A stretch of 64,000 nt of DNA. It comes from Streptomyces sp. 7-21 (GTDB lineage: Bacteria; Actinomycetota; Actinomycetes; Streptomycetales; Streptomycetaceae). Positions 51,102-58,539 of the stretch are shown here, piece after piece. The translations under genes were made by a program, and so were the position numbers. The notes beneath the pieces were generated by a model, which saw nothing but the letters and a program-made list of their open reading frames with translations, was not told where the DNA came from and did no database searches. How positions within the stretch are numbered: position 1 is the stretch's first letter; each line of letters begins with the position of its first letter. The stretch covers positions 124,001 to 188,000 of the forward strand of contig NZ_JAERRL010000010.1 of the NCBI RefSeq assembly GCF_016741785.1. The letters run 5' to 3'.

Positions 51102-51181
51102 CGCCGGGGCCACGGCTCACATGGCTGGCCGTGTCGGCGATCGCCGCGCTGGCGTTCGGCGCGTACGCGCTGAAGGTGTGA
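51098..51181 (+). CDS. 27-residue membrane peptide
   Basis: The ATG overlaps the methyltransferase stop (ATGA) and encodes MTPGPRLTWLAVSAIAALAF then GAYALKV, one hydrophobic span with a basic N-terminus. The coupling suggests that it is translated. The 140 bp after it hold no convincing gene. Confidence 0.4.
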   Translation: MTPGPRLTWLAVSAIAALAFGAYALKV

Positions 51182-51321
51182 AGGTTGTCCTGCCTGGAGT
51201 ACCGCGACACCCTCCGCAGCCGGGTGCCGGGCACCTTCACGCCGGATCACTGCGTAACCGCCGGTTACACCGCTTACTGCTACGGCGATTTCCGGTCCGG
51301 CGGCAGCTCGGCGAAGTGACG

Positions 51322-51564
51322 TCAGCGGGCTGGCAGCGCCCTGAGGAACGCCGACCAGGCACCGGGCGACACCTGGAAGGAGCCGCGCGCGGTGTTCTTG
51401 GAGTCCCGCACGTGCACGCGGTGCGGGCAGGCGGCGACCTCGACGCAGTCGCCGCCGGAGCCGGTGCTGTAGCTGGACGTGCGCCAGCCGAAGGCGACCT
51501 CCACGCAGTCGCCGCCATCGCCGGTGCTGTAGCTCGACTTGAACCAGGCCAGTTCGCTGTTCAC
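51322..51564 (-). CDS. DUF397 protein with duplicated motif
   Basis: An 80-residue protein. The family motif appears twice in succession, WFKSSYSTGDGGDCVEVA at residues 7-24 and WRTSSYSTGSGGDCVEVA at 27-44, followed by a single VHVRDSK and the usual C-terminal helix. Its GTG overlaps the stop of the regulator upstream (GTGA). The duplication is at DNA level too, suggesting a recent tandem event. Confidence 0.88.
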   Translation of the reverse strand: MNSELAWFKSSYSTGDGGDCVEVAFGWRTSSYSTGSGGDCVEVAACPHRVHVRDSKNTARGSFQVSPGAWSAFLRALPAR

Positions 51565-52376
51565 AGTTCTCCCGCCAACTTCTCGATGAGGGACGCCGAC
51601 TCCGGTGGGGAGAGGGCCTGCGCTCGCAGGATGCCATAGCGCTGGATAAACCGACCCACCTTCTTCTGGTCACCGGTCAGCTCGCTGCCGCGCTGGTGCT
51701 CGACATAGGCGACGTGCCGGTGCTCCTTGGTCGTCAGCAGCGTCAGGTAGCCGTGCAGCGCCGCGTGCTCCTCGACCGCCGTCGGCATCACCTGGAGCGT
51801 GAGATACGGCAGCCGCGCCCGCTCAAGGAGACGGAGGAGCTGGTCCCTGTGCACGGCCCGGCCGCCGAGCGGGCGGCGCAGCACCGACTCCTCGATCACG
51901 AAGCCCAGATACGGCTTCGCTGGCCGCTCGAAGAGCCGCTGCCGTTCCAGCCTCGCCGCCACCTGCTTCTCGATGTCGTCCTCGTCCAGCGCGGGTGCGT
52001 ACATCCGGAACGTGGCACGCGCGTACTCCTCCGTCTGGAGCAGCCCCGGCACGGCGAGCGGAGCGTACGTGTTGAGCGCGAAGCACTGGCGCTCGTGGAT
52101 GACGAAGTCGCGGAAGAAGGCCCGGTACTTCTCCGCCGCCATGTAGTCCGCGGCGGAGGCGAGCAGGCCGTTGGCCTTCAGCGTGGTGTCGAGCTTGCGG
52201 ATCAGGCTTTCGTCCGGGATACGCTCCCCGCGTTCGATGGCGCCGATGAGCGAGCCGGAGACGTGGCACGGGCCGCCCACGTCGTCGCGGGTCAGCTCGT
52301 GGAACTCCCGCAGCGCGCGGACCTGTCTGCCGAAGCACAGCCGGAGGGACGAGGGCTCGGTCTCGTTCACGCTCAC
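51561..52376 (-). CDS. XRE-family regulator with DUF5753 (Scr1 type)
   Basis: A 271-residue protein: helix-turn-helix at residues 12-65 (FGRQVRALREFHELTRDDVG, SGSLIGAIERGERIP), then DUF5753 with YAPLAVPGLLQTEEYARATF and LRRPLGGRAVHRDQLLRLLE, ending ESASLIEKLAGEL. It forms an operon with the DUF397 gene. Same family as the protein encoded at 12616-13530 but clearly diverged, so not a recent copy. Confidence 0.88.
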   Translation of the reverse strand: MSVNETEPSSLRLCFGRQVRALREFHELTRDDVGGPCHVSGSLIGAIERGERIPDESLIRKLDTTLKANGLLASAADYMAAEKYRAFFRDFVIHERQCFALNTYAPLAVPGLLQTEEYARATFRMYAPALDEDDIEKQVAARLERQRLFERPAKPYLGFVIEESVLRRPLGGRAVHRDQLLRLLERARLPYLTLQVMPTAVEEHAALHGYLTLLTTKEHRHVAYVEHQRGSELTGDQKKVGRFIQRYGILRAQALSPPESASLIEKLAGEL

Positions 52377-52480
52377 CGCCCTTCACCAGGGTTCACGGTC
52401 TTGTGCCTCCACGCCACAGATACGCGTTGTGAAGGCCCAACTACTGGCGACCCTAGGGGCGATCGCGCCAGCGTGTGGGC

Positions 52481-52893
52481 ATGTACCACGAGCTTGACCC
52501 TCCCGAGTGGGTCCCCGACCTGGGGTGCGCCCTGCGGAAGACGGGGCTGTACTTCGACGCCATCCGCATCGCGGGCGCGCACGGTGAACGGGTCGCCGAG
52601 GCGGTCGAAAAGGAGTGCGGCGGGGAGCCGGGCCGGTGGTCCGCGAGGCTATCGGCAGGCGGTGGGTGTACTTCATCCTGCCGCCGGACACCGTCCGCCA
52701 GTACCGCTGGCCGCCGTCGGCGGAGCGCTACAGCGCCCTGACTCCCGGGCGGATCGCCTACATCGGCATCCCCGCGCTGGGCGGGGATACCTGGCCGCTG
52801 TTCTGGCGCAGCCAGCCGACGCCCGAGCGGCGCTTCGTCGATCCGGGGATCCTCAACGCCGTCGTCACGCGGGACACGGGCGTCATGGGATAG
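52481..52893 (+). pseudogene. Frameshifted small prim-pol-like gene
   Basis: MYHELDPPEWVPDLGCALRK to VEKECGGEPG is in one frame; PVVREAIGRRWVYFILPPDT to FVDPGILNAVVTRDTGVMG continues in another. One G appears to be missing at about 52628 (GAGCCGGGCCGG). Joined, the parts make a protein of about 137 residues similar to short Streptomyces prim-pol-like proteins (WVYFILPP, AYIGIPALGGDTWPLFWRS). Its TAG stop is formed by the first bases of a 179-bp repeat. Confidence 0.7.
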
Positions 52894-53068
52894 AGGGTCA
52901 GGTTGACCCTCTATCCGGGGCGGGGCCGGTGCGTTGTCCACAGCGGGGCGTCGCCGGGCCGCTCACGGCAGCCCGGCGTGTCCGCAACGGCCGCGCTGAC
53001 CTGCGGTTATCCGCCATCACCAGCACGGCGACGGGTTATCCACAGGCCGGGCGGGCGGCGGCGGCCCG
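52890..53068. repeat. 179-bp exact direct repeat, copy 1
   Basis: Identical over all 179 bp to 53866-54044, offset 976 bp. It starts at the stop codon of the preceding gene. Its first part is the hairpin TAGAGGGTCA-GGT-TGACCCTCTA; in this copy the flanking bases extend the stem to 12 bp. Further inside are CGCCGGGC/GCCCGGCG at 52952-52978 and two DnaA-box 9-mers at 52934 and 53036. Confidence 0.9.
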
Positions 53069-53164
53069 CGGACGTGACGGCTGCTTCCCGGAGCCGCCTT
53101 CGAATGAGTGACCGAACGACGATTCGCTCGTTAGTTCAGGCATAAGGGGCGGAAGGGGATCCTT

Positions 53165-53869
53165 ATGCACGAGAAGGTGCTGATCGAATCGCGTACCCTG
53201 CGGGGGAGCCTGGTGGAGCGCACCGACGCGCTGGACAAGGTGAAGGCACTGGCGGTGCTCCCTGACGGGGTGCACGTGACGACGGAGATGGTCGCGGCCT
53301 ACTTCGTTATCCACAAGGACGCCGTCAGGAGCCTCGTTCGGCGCCACCGGGAAGAGCTGACCGAGCATGGGATGAAGGTGCTCAGGGGCGCTGACCTGCG
53401 GGAATTCAAGAAGGTCAATCTGACCCTCTATCCCGGCATCACGAGTGGCAGCCCCAGGTCCAACCTGACCCTGTACACCCGCCGCACGGTGCTGAACATC
53501 GCGATGCTGCTGCAAGACAGCCATGTCGCACGGCGGATCCGGGCGTACCTGCTCGATGCCGAGGAACGGACGCGGCCGGGGCAGCGTGTCAGGGCGCTGG
53601 AGCGGCGAGTCGACGGTGTCGAGTCGGCTCTGGGAGACATCGGCCCGGCGCTGCGGGAGCTCGGGCCGCTGCTGCACCGGATGAACGAGCGGCTGGAGCG
53701 GGCCGAGCGGCGGCTGGACAGCACCGACCGCGTGATCGGGGCGATGAGCCAGCGGCTGGCCGACGTGGCGGAGGACGTCCGGGACCTCCTCGGCTGCACC
53801 GTGATCATCCCGCCCCAGAGAGCCCCGGGGCGGCGTCCTCGCGGACCCAGGAACGGGCCTGGGAAATAG
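53165..53869 (+). CDS. Phage antirepressor-like (BRO/KilA-type) protein
   Basis: A 234-residue protein. The N-terminal domain has DALDKVKALAVLPDGVHVTT and EMVAAYFVIHKDAVRSLVRR, a predicted helix-turn-helix; the middle has SNLTLYTRRTVLNIAMLLQD and VARRIRAYLLDAEERT, seen in Streptomyces proteins related to phage antirepressors. The C-terminal half is a long amphipathic helix (VRALERRVDGVESALGDIGP onward), probably a trimeric or dimeric coiled coil. The ATG follows GGAAGGGG. The gene ends exactly at the first bases of the 179-bp repeat. Function unknown; DNA binding is likely. Confidence 0.65.
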   Translation: MHEKVLIESRTLRGSLVERTDALDKVKALAVLPDGVHVTTEMVAAYFVIHKDAVRSLVRRHREELTEHGMKVLRGADLREFKKVNLTLYPGITSGSPRSNLTLYTRRTVLNIAMLLQDSHVARRIRAYLLDAEERTRPGQRVRALERRVDGVESALGDIGPALRELGPLLHRMNERLERAERRLDSTDRVIGAMSQRLADVAEDVRDLLGCTVIIPPQRAPGRRPRGPRNGPGK

Positions 53870-54044
53870 AGGGTCAGGTTGACCCTCTATCCGGGGCGGG
53901 GCCGGTGCGTTGTCCACAGCGGGGCGTCGCCGGGCCGCTCACGGCAGCCCGGCGTGTCCGCAACGGCCGCGCTGACCTGCGGTTATCCGCCATCACCAGC
54001 ACGGCGACGGGTTATCCACAGGCCGGGCGGGCGGCGGCGGCCCG
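53866..54044. repeat. 179-bp exact direct repeat, copy 2
   Basis: Same sequence as 52890-53068. The first bases supply the TAG stop of the antirepressor-like gene. To the right it runs directly into the terminator of the ABC operon. Confidence 0.9.
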
Positions 54045-54064
54045 GCGGCGCACCGCCGCCGGGC
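54040..54064 (-). terminator. Terminator of the ABC transporter operon
   Basis: GCCCGGCGGCG and CGCCGCCGGGC pair perfectly around CAC, immediately after the stop at 54070 of the minus-strand permease gene. The left arm uses the last bases of repeat copy 2. Confidence 0.7.
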
Positions 54065-54069
54065 CCGGT

Positions 54070-54795
54070 TCAGTCGCCCCCGGCGACGGTCAGCATGCTC
54101 AGCCGCCGCGCGGCGTACCAGGTGCCCAGGACGGTGGTGACGGCGAGCAGGATGATCCCGGTGGTCAGCGAGACCTCCGAGGTGATGTCGACGCCGTCGA
54201 AGGCGATCCGGTCGGCCACGGCCAGGGCCCACTGCTGGACGCTGAGGGCCCGGGCCCCGGAGACCAGCTGCCCGACGAACGCCTCCCAGATCAGCGCGTA
54301 GGCGAGGCCGAAGACGACGGCGTTGCGTGAGACGGTGCCCAGCAGCAGGAAGACGGCGCTGTAGGCGACCGACGCGGCGCCCGCCGCCACCGCGAACGCC
54401 ACGGCGATGCGCTGGCTGTTGCCGTTGAGGATGACCCCGGCGACCAGCGTCGGGACCGTCGTGAACGCCACGGTGACGCCGATGGCCACCAGCAGCTTGG
54501 TGACGATGATGGTCCGCCGCGGCAGCGGCTTGGACAGCAGGTAGACGATGGAGCCGTCGTCGATCTCCGGCGCGATGGCGCCGGTACCGGCGATCACGCC
54601 GACGAGCGGCGTCATGGCGGCCAGCGCGAAGCCGATGAGCACTTCCGTGGACGTGCGGTCGTCGGCGTCGCCGATCAGGCGCACCCCGGCCGAGACCACC
54701 AGCAGCAGCGCGGACAGGCTCAGCAGGATCAGGGCGCGGCGGCGGCCGAGCAGGGCCTTGTATGTCAGGCGCGCGACCGTGTGGTTGTACAGCAT
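54070..54795 (-). CDS. ABC-2 type permease (second pair)
   Basis: A 241-residue integral membrane protein with about six spans (LILLSLSALLLVVSAGVRLI, VLIGFALAAMTPLVGVIAG, LLVAIGVTVAFTTVPTLVAG, and others). The motif EIDDGSIVYLLSKPLPR is typical of ABC-2 permeases. Its ATG shares one base with the stop of the ATPase gene upstream (TGATG), so the two are made together as an exporter. Substrate unknown. Confidence 0.85.
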   Translation of the reverse strand: MLYNHTVARLTYKALLGRRRALILLSLSALLLVVSAGVRLIGDADDRTSTEVLIGFALAAMTPLVGVIAGTGAIAPEIDDGSIVYLLSKPLPRRTIIVTKLLVAIGVTVAFTTVPTLVAGVILNGNSQRIAVAFAVAAGAASVAYSAVFLLLGTVSRNAVVFGLAYALIWEAFVGQLVSGARALSVQQWALAVADRIAFDGVDITSEVSLTTGIILLAVTTVLGTWYAARRLSMLTVAGGD

Positions 54796-55712
54796 CAGGA
54801 GGCCACCAGGTAGGAGAAGACGCTTTCCAGGGACTCGTCGGAGGGCGAGACCTCCAGCAGGCGGATGCCCTTGGCGCGGGCCAGCAGCGGCAGCTGGTGG
54901 GTGAAGCGCGCGAAGTCGACGGCCTGGACGCGCAGCGCGCCCTCGGCCGTGTCCACCTCGATGCCGCTGGTGGAGGGGTCGGCGATCAGGGCCGCCGCGA
55001 GCGCCCGGTCGTCGCTGGAGCGCACCAGGTAGCGGTGCGGCCGGTCCGTCATCAGGCGGCGGATGCGGCGGAAGTCGCCCGAGGCGGCGTGGCGCCCGGC
55101 GACGATCACCTCGATGTGGGAGGCGAGCTGCTCGACCTCCTCCAGGATGTGGGAGGAGAACAGCACGGTCCGCCCGTCGTCGCCCATGCGGCGCAGCAGC
55201 TCCATCAGGTGCATGCGCTGGCGCGGGTCCATGCCGTTGAACGGCTCGTCCAGCAGCAGCACGTCCGGCTGGTGGACGAGTGCGGACGCCATCTTCACGC
55301 GCTGCCGCATGCCCTTGCTGTAGGTGCCGATGCGGCGGGAGGCGGCGTGGGTCATCTCGACCGTCTCCAGGGCGGCCTGGGCGGCGGCGCGGGGGTTGGG
55401 CAGGCCGTGGAGTTCGGCGTTGGCGAGGACGAACTCGCCGCCCGTCAGGTAGTCGTACATGCCCTCGCGTTCGGGCACCAGGCCGATCTTCCGGTACGAC
55501 TCCACGTTCCGCCAGATCGGCGCCCCGTCGAGGGTGACGGTGCCGGAGCTGGGGGCGAGGAAGCCGCTCATCATGTGGATCAGCGTGGACTTGCCCGCGC
55601 CGTTGGGGCCGAGCAGGCCGGTGACGCCGGGTCCGATGTCCATCGTGACGTCGTTGACGGCGACGACGTTGCCGAACCAGCGCGAGGTGTTGCGGATTTC
55701 GATCGTTGTCAT
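54795..55712 (-). CDS. ABC transporter ATP-binding protein (second pair)
   Basis: A 305-residue ATPase: Walker A LLGPNGAGKSTLIHM near residue 36, signature YSKGMRQRVK, Walker B VLLLDEPFNGMDPR and the H-loop FSSHILEEVEQL. The C-terminal 90 residues are the extra domain seen in ABC-2 export ATPases. It pairs with the permease encoded downstream. Confidence 0.92.
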   Translation of the reverse strand: MTTIEIRNTSRWFGNVVAVNDVTMDIGPGVTGLLGPNGAGKSTLIHMMSGFLAPSSGTVTLDGAPIWRNVESYRKIGLVPEREGMYDYLTGGEFVLANAELHGLPNPRAAAQAALETVEMTHAASRRIGTYSKGMRQRVKMASALVHQPDVLLLDEPFNGMDPRQRMHLMELLRRMGDDGRTVLFSSHILEEVEQLASHIEVIVAGRHAASGDFRRIRRLMTDRPHRYLVRSSDDRALAAALIADPSTSGIEVDTAEGALRVQAVDFARFTHQLPLLARAKGIRLLEVSPSDESLESVFSYLVAS

Positions 55713-55727
55713 GGCGAAGCCTCGTCC

Positions 55728-56636
55728 TCACAGTCCCGCGCGGCGGTAGCGGCGCAGCAGCAGCAGGTAGCAGGCGGCGGTGATCCCGGCGATGACGAGC
55801 ACGTACAGCGGCCCGGCCGCGCTGGGGACCTCCGCCTGCCCGGGGAACTGCGAGACGCCGCCGAGGTACGCGCTCTGGAGTCCGTCGGTCAGCGTGCCGG
55901 GAGAGAACAGGCCGAGCCAGCCGACGGCGTCGCTGCCCTGCACGTCGGCGACGCCCTGGAGCGCGGTCACGGCGAAGTACGGGATGGTCAGCACGCCGAT
56001 GATGGCGCCGACGCCGAAGCCGCGCCGCGGCGTCAGGGACGCCGTCAGCAGGCTGATGGCGGCGTGCAGCACGGCGTACACGGCGCAGACGGCCAGGCCG
56101 AGCGCGAAGTCGTCGGTCTCCTCGGTGACGCTCAGCCCGGTGAGGAGGCCTCCGGCGTACAGCACCGTCACCGGGATGGCGGTGAACAGGAACACCGCGG
56201 TGGACAGCGCGGCGAACTTGGCGGCCACGTAGTCGGACCGCTCGATCGGCCGGGAGAAGTACAGCGGCGTCGTCCGGTACCGCAGGTCGAGCGAGACCAG
56301 CTGCGGCCCGGCCAGCGCCAGGAACAGCCCCAGGACCGGCTGCATGAACAGCGGGTACTCGCGGTAGTCCACGGGCAGGTCGCCGCCGGCGGCCGCGAGG
56401 ACGACCACCATGCCGAAGGCGGGGAGCACCATGACGGCGAACAGCCCCATGGGCAGCACCTTGGAGCGGGCCGACCTGCCGATGCCGTAGCAGCCGCGCA
56501 GCGAGTGGACGAACAGCGACCGCCGCGCGTAGCCGCGGCCCAGGCGGGTGCCCTCGTAGCGGCGATAGCCGATGTCGTGGATGCGGGCGTCGGCGGCGCC
56601 GGCGGCCGCCGCGCTGGATGGCGCTGGCGTGGTCAC
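55728..56636 (-). CDS. ABC-2 type permease (first pair)
   Basis: A 302-residue membrane protein with a soluble N-terminus bearing IHDIGYRRYEGTRLGRGYAR, a signature of a Streptomyces ABC permease family, then six spans including LPMGLFAVMVLPAFGMVVVL and YVLVIAGITAACYLLLL. The segment RTTPLYFSRPIERSDYVAAK marks the ABC-2 cytoplasmic loop. The GTG start overlaps the stop of the ATPase gene before it. Confidence 0.86.
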   Translation of the reverse strand: MTTPAPSSAAAAGAADARIHDIGYRRYEGTRLGRGYARRSLFVHSLRGCYGIGRSARSKVLPMGLFAVMVLPAFGMVVVLAAAGGDLPVDYREYPLFMQPVLGLFLALAGPQLVSLDLRYRTTPLYFSRPIERSDYVAAKFAALSTAVFLFTAIPVTVLYAGGLLTGLSVTEETDDFALGLAVCAVYAVLHAAISLLTASLTPRRGFGVGAIIGVLTIPYFAVTALQGVADVQGSDAVGWLGLFSPGTLTDGLQSAYLGGVSQFPGQAEVPSAAGPLYVLVIAGITAACYLLLLRRYRRAGL

Positions 56637-57619
56637 GGGTGTGCCCCCTCGTGCTGACGCGGTCCGGCGGTGTCGTCCTGGAAGACCTCGGCGATGCGGT
56701 GGCGCCGCTGCTCCATACGGACCAGTCCCAGGCCCAGGTCGGCGACGGTGTCGCGGACGGTGTCGTAGATGGTGTCGTCGGTGGCGTCCACGAGCACGAG
56801 CTGGCCGGGCGCCGGCGTGGCGTCGATGCCCCGCTGGCTCAGGGCGGTGCGCAGCGCGGCCGCGCCGTCGGGGTGCTCGTCGGTGTCGGTGACCTCAAGC
56901 GCCAGGGAGGCGGTGGTCTCGGTGAAGCTGGCGGTGGTCTGGGCGCGCAGCAGCTTGCCGCCGTCGATGACGACGATGTGGTCGCTGGTGCGCTCCAGCT
57001 CGCCGAGCAGGTGGGAGGTGACGAGGACGGAGATGCCGAACTCGGTGTGGACGCGGCGGATGAGGCCGAGCATCTCGTCGCGGCCGGCCGGGTCGAGGCC
57101 GTTGGTCGGCTCGTCGAGCAGCACCAGCTGCGGGTCGTGCACGAGCGCCTGGGCGAGCTTGACCCGCTGCTTCATGCCGGTGGAGTAGCCGCCGATGGGG
57201 CGGTACCGCTCTTCGTACAGCCCGACGTGGCGCAGGGTGTCGGCGGTGCGTTCGCGCGCGGCGGTCCGCGGCAGGCCGGACATGCGGGCCATGTGCACCA
57301 CGAACTCGGTCGCCGAGACGTCCGGCGGCAGGCAGTCGTGTTCCGGCATGTAGCCGACGTGCTCCCTGATGGCGCTGCCCTCGGTGGCGCAGTCCCTGCC
57401 GAGCACCTGGGCCTGGCCCGCCGTGGCGGGGGCGAGGCCCAGCAGCAGCTTGATCAGGGTGGACTTGCCCGCGCCGTTGGCACCGACGAGGCCCGTGACT
57501 CCGGGCCCGATGTCCACGGTCAGGCTGTCGAGTGCGGTGACCCCCGGGTACCGCTTGGTGAGCCCGTGGGTCCGTATCACGTGTGTCGGCGCGTCGGGGG
57601 CGCGAGTGGTTGCGGTCAC
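56633..57619 (-). CDS. ABC transporter ATP-binding protein (first pair)
   Basis: A 328-residue ATPase and first gene of the four-gene operon. Walker A is LVGANGAGKSTLIKL, the signature YSTGMKQRVKLAQAL, Walker B LVLLDEPTNGLDPAG and the H-loop VTSHLLGELERTS. The C-terminal extension (ALEVTDTDEHPDGAAALRTA) is typical of exporter ATPases. Two complete ATPase-permease pairs in one operon suggest two related exporters or one mixed complex. Confidence 0.92.
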   Translation of the reverse strand: MTATTRAPDAPTHVIRTHGLTKRYPGVTALDSLTVDIGPGVTGLVGANGAGKSTLIKLLLGLAPATAGQAQVLGRDCATEGSAIREHVGYMPEHDCLPPDVSATEFVVHMARMSGLPRTAARERTADTLRHVGLYEERYRPIGGYSTGMKQRVKLAQALVHDPQLVLLDEPTNGLDPAGRDEMLGLIRRVHTEFGISVLVTSHLLGELERTSDHIVVIDGGKLLRAQTTASFTETTASLALEVTDTDEHPDGAAALRTALSQRGIDATPAPGQLVLVDATDDTIYDTVRDTVADLGLGLVRMEQRRHRIAEVFQDDTAGPRQHEGAHP

Positions 57620-57779
57620 GGAAGCGAAGCTAGTCCCGACGGGGCGCGGACGGCGTCAGCCTGGGGTACCTGCCGGCCAGGAACCCGGCCCCTACTCCGG
57701 TGCCCTTTCCCCTTAGGGGCGCGGGGCCTTGTTCTTCCGGGTTCCCCGGATCCCCCCGCGCTTCCGGGCCGCGAGGGGG

Positions 57780-58445
57780 CTAGCTGACGGCGGCTTCCAC
57801 CTCGGCGCGCAGCTGGGGGAGCATGTCGTGGTAGATGCCGGGGCAGAGCGTCGAGCCGAAGTCGAGGTGGCCGTAGATCTCGAACGGCGCGATGTTGTAC
57901 TGCTGGCAGGCGTAGGCGCACAGCGACACCAGGGCCTCCCACTGGGCCTCCGGCGGAGTGGCGCCGTCGTGGTAGGCGCCTTCGTTGCAGATGCCGAGTG
58001 CGTCGTAGTTCTGGCCCGAGGTGTGGGCGCCGATGACGTGGCCGCTTCCGGCGGTGAGGACGTCGAGGCTGCCGTGGCGTCCCTCGGTGATGTAGCCGCC
58101 GCGGCTGATGACGAAGTGGTAGCCGGTGTCGACCCAGCCGTTGTCGTCCATGTGCAGGTCCTGCACCCAGTGGGCGTGGGCGTGGGCCTGGGCGCGCGAG
58201 TAGTCGGTGACGTTCTCGCTGACGCTGTGGTGAACGATGATCTTGACGGGGCTGTCGGGCAGGACGTCGATGCCGCCGCCGGGCGGGCGGGCGTCCCAGT
58301 CGGCGGTGGAGTCGATGGCGGGTGCGGGGACGGCCGCGGCGGCGCTTCCGGTCAGGCCGGGGAGCGTGACGGCGGCGGTGGTGGCGGCGAGACCGGCGGT
58401 GCCGGCGAGGAGGGCGCGGCGGCTGACCTGGTGCGGACCGGGCAC
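57780..58445 (-). CDS. Tat-exported peptidoglycan amidase (PGRP family)
   Basis: A 221-residue enzyme with a Tat signal (VSRRALLAGTAGLAATTAAV). The zinc-amidase domain has VKIIVHHSVSENVTDYS (first His ligand), DTGYHFVISRGGYITEGR, VIGAHTSGQNYDALGICNEG and IYGHLDFGSTLCPGIYH (His and Cys ligands). It splits the MurNAc-L-Ala bond. The GTG at 58445 follows AAGGAG. It lies 94 bp after the lysozyme gene on the same strand, separated by a terminator. Confidence 0.9.
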   Translation of the reverse strand: MPGPHQVSRRALLAGTAGLAATTAAVTLPGLTGSAAAAVPAPAIDSTADWDARPPGGGIDVLPDSPVKIIVHHSVSENVTDYSRAQAHAHAHWVQDLHMDDNGWVDTGYHFVISRGGYITEGRHGSLDVLTAGSGHVIGAHTSGQNYDALGICNEGAYHDGATPPEAQWEALVSLCAYACQQYNIAPFEIYGHLDFGSTLCPGIYHDMLPQLRAEVEAAVS

Positions 58446-58495
58446 GGTGACTCCTTGGGGTGTGGGGGTGAGGGAGGGAGAAGTGTGGGGGGACG

Positions 58496-58527
58496 CCGGT
58501 GGAGCCGGCCGGGACCGGCTCCACCGG
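58496..58527 (-). terminator. Terminator of the GH25 gene
   Basis: CCGGTGGAGCCGG and CCGGCTCCACCGG, perfect 13-bp arms with a six-base loop, follow the stop of the minus-strand lysozyme gene. Confidence 0.85.
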
Positions 58528-58539
58528 TTGCAAGCGGTC

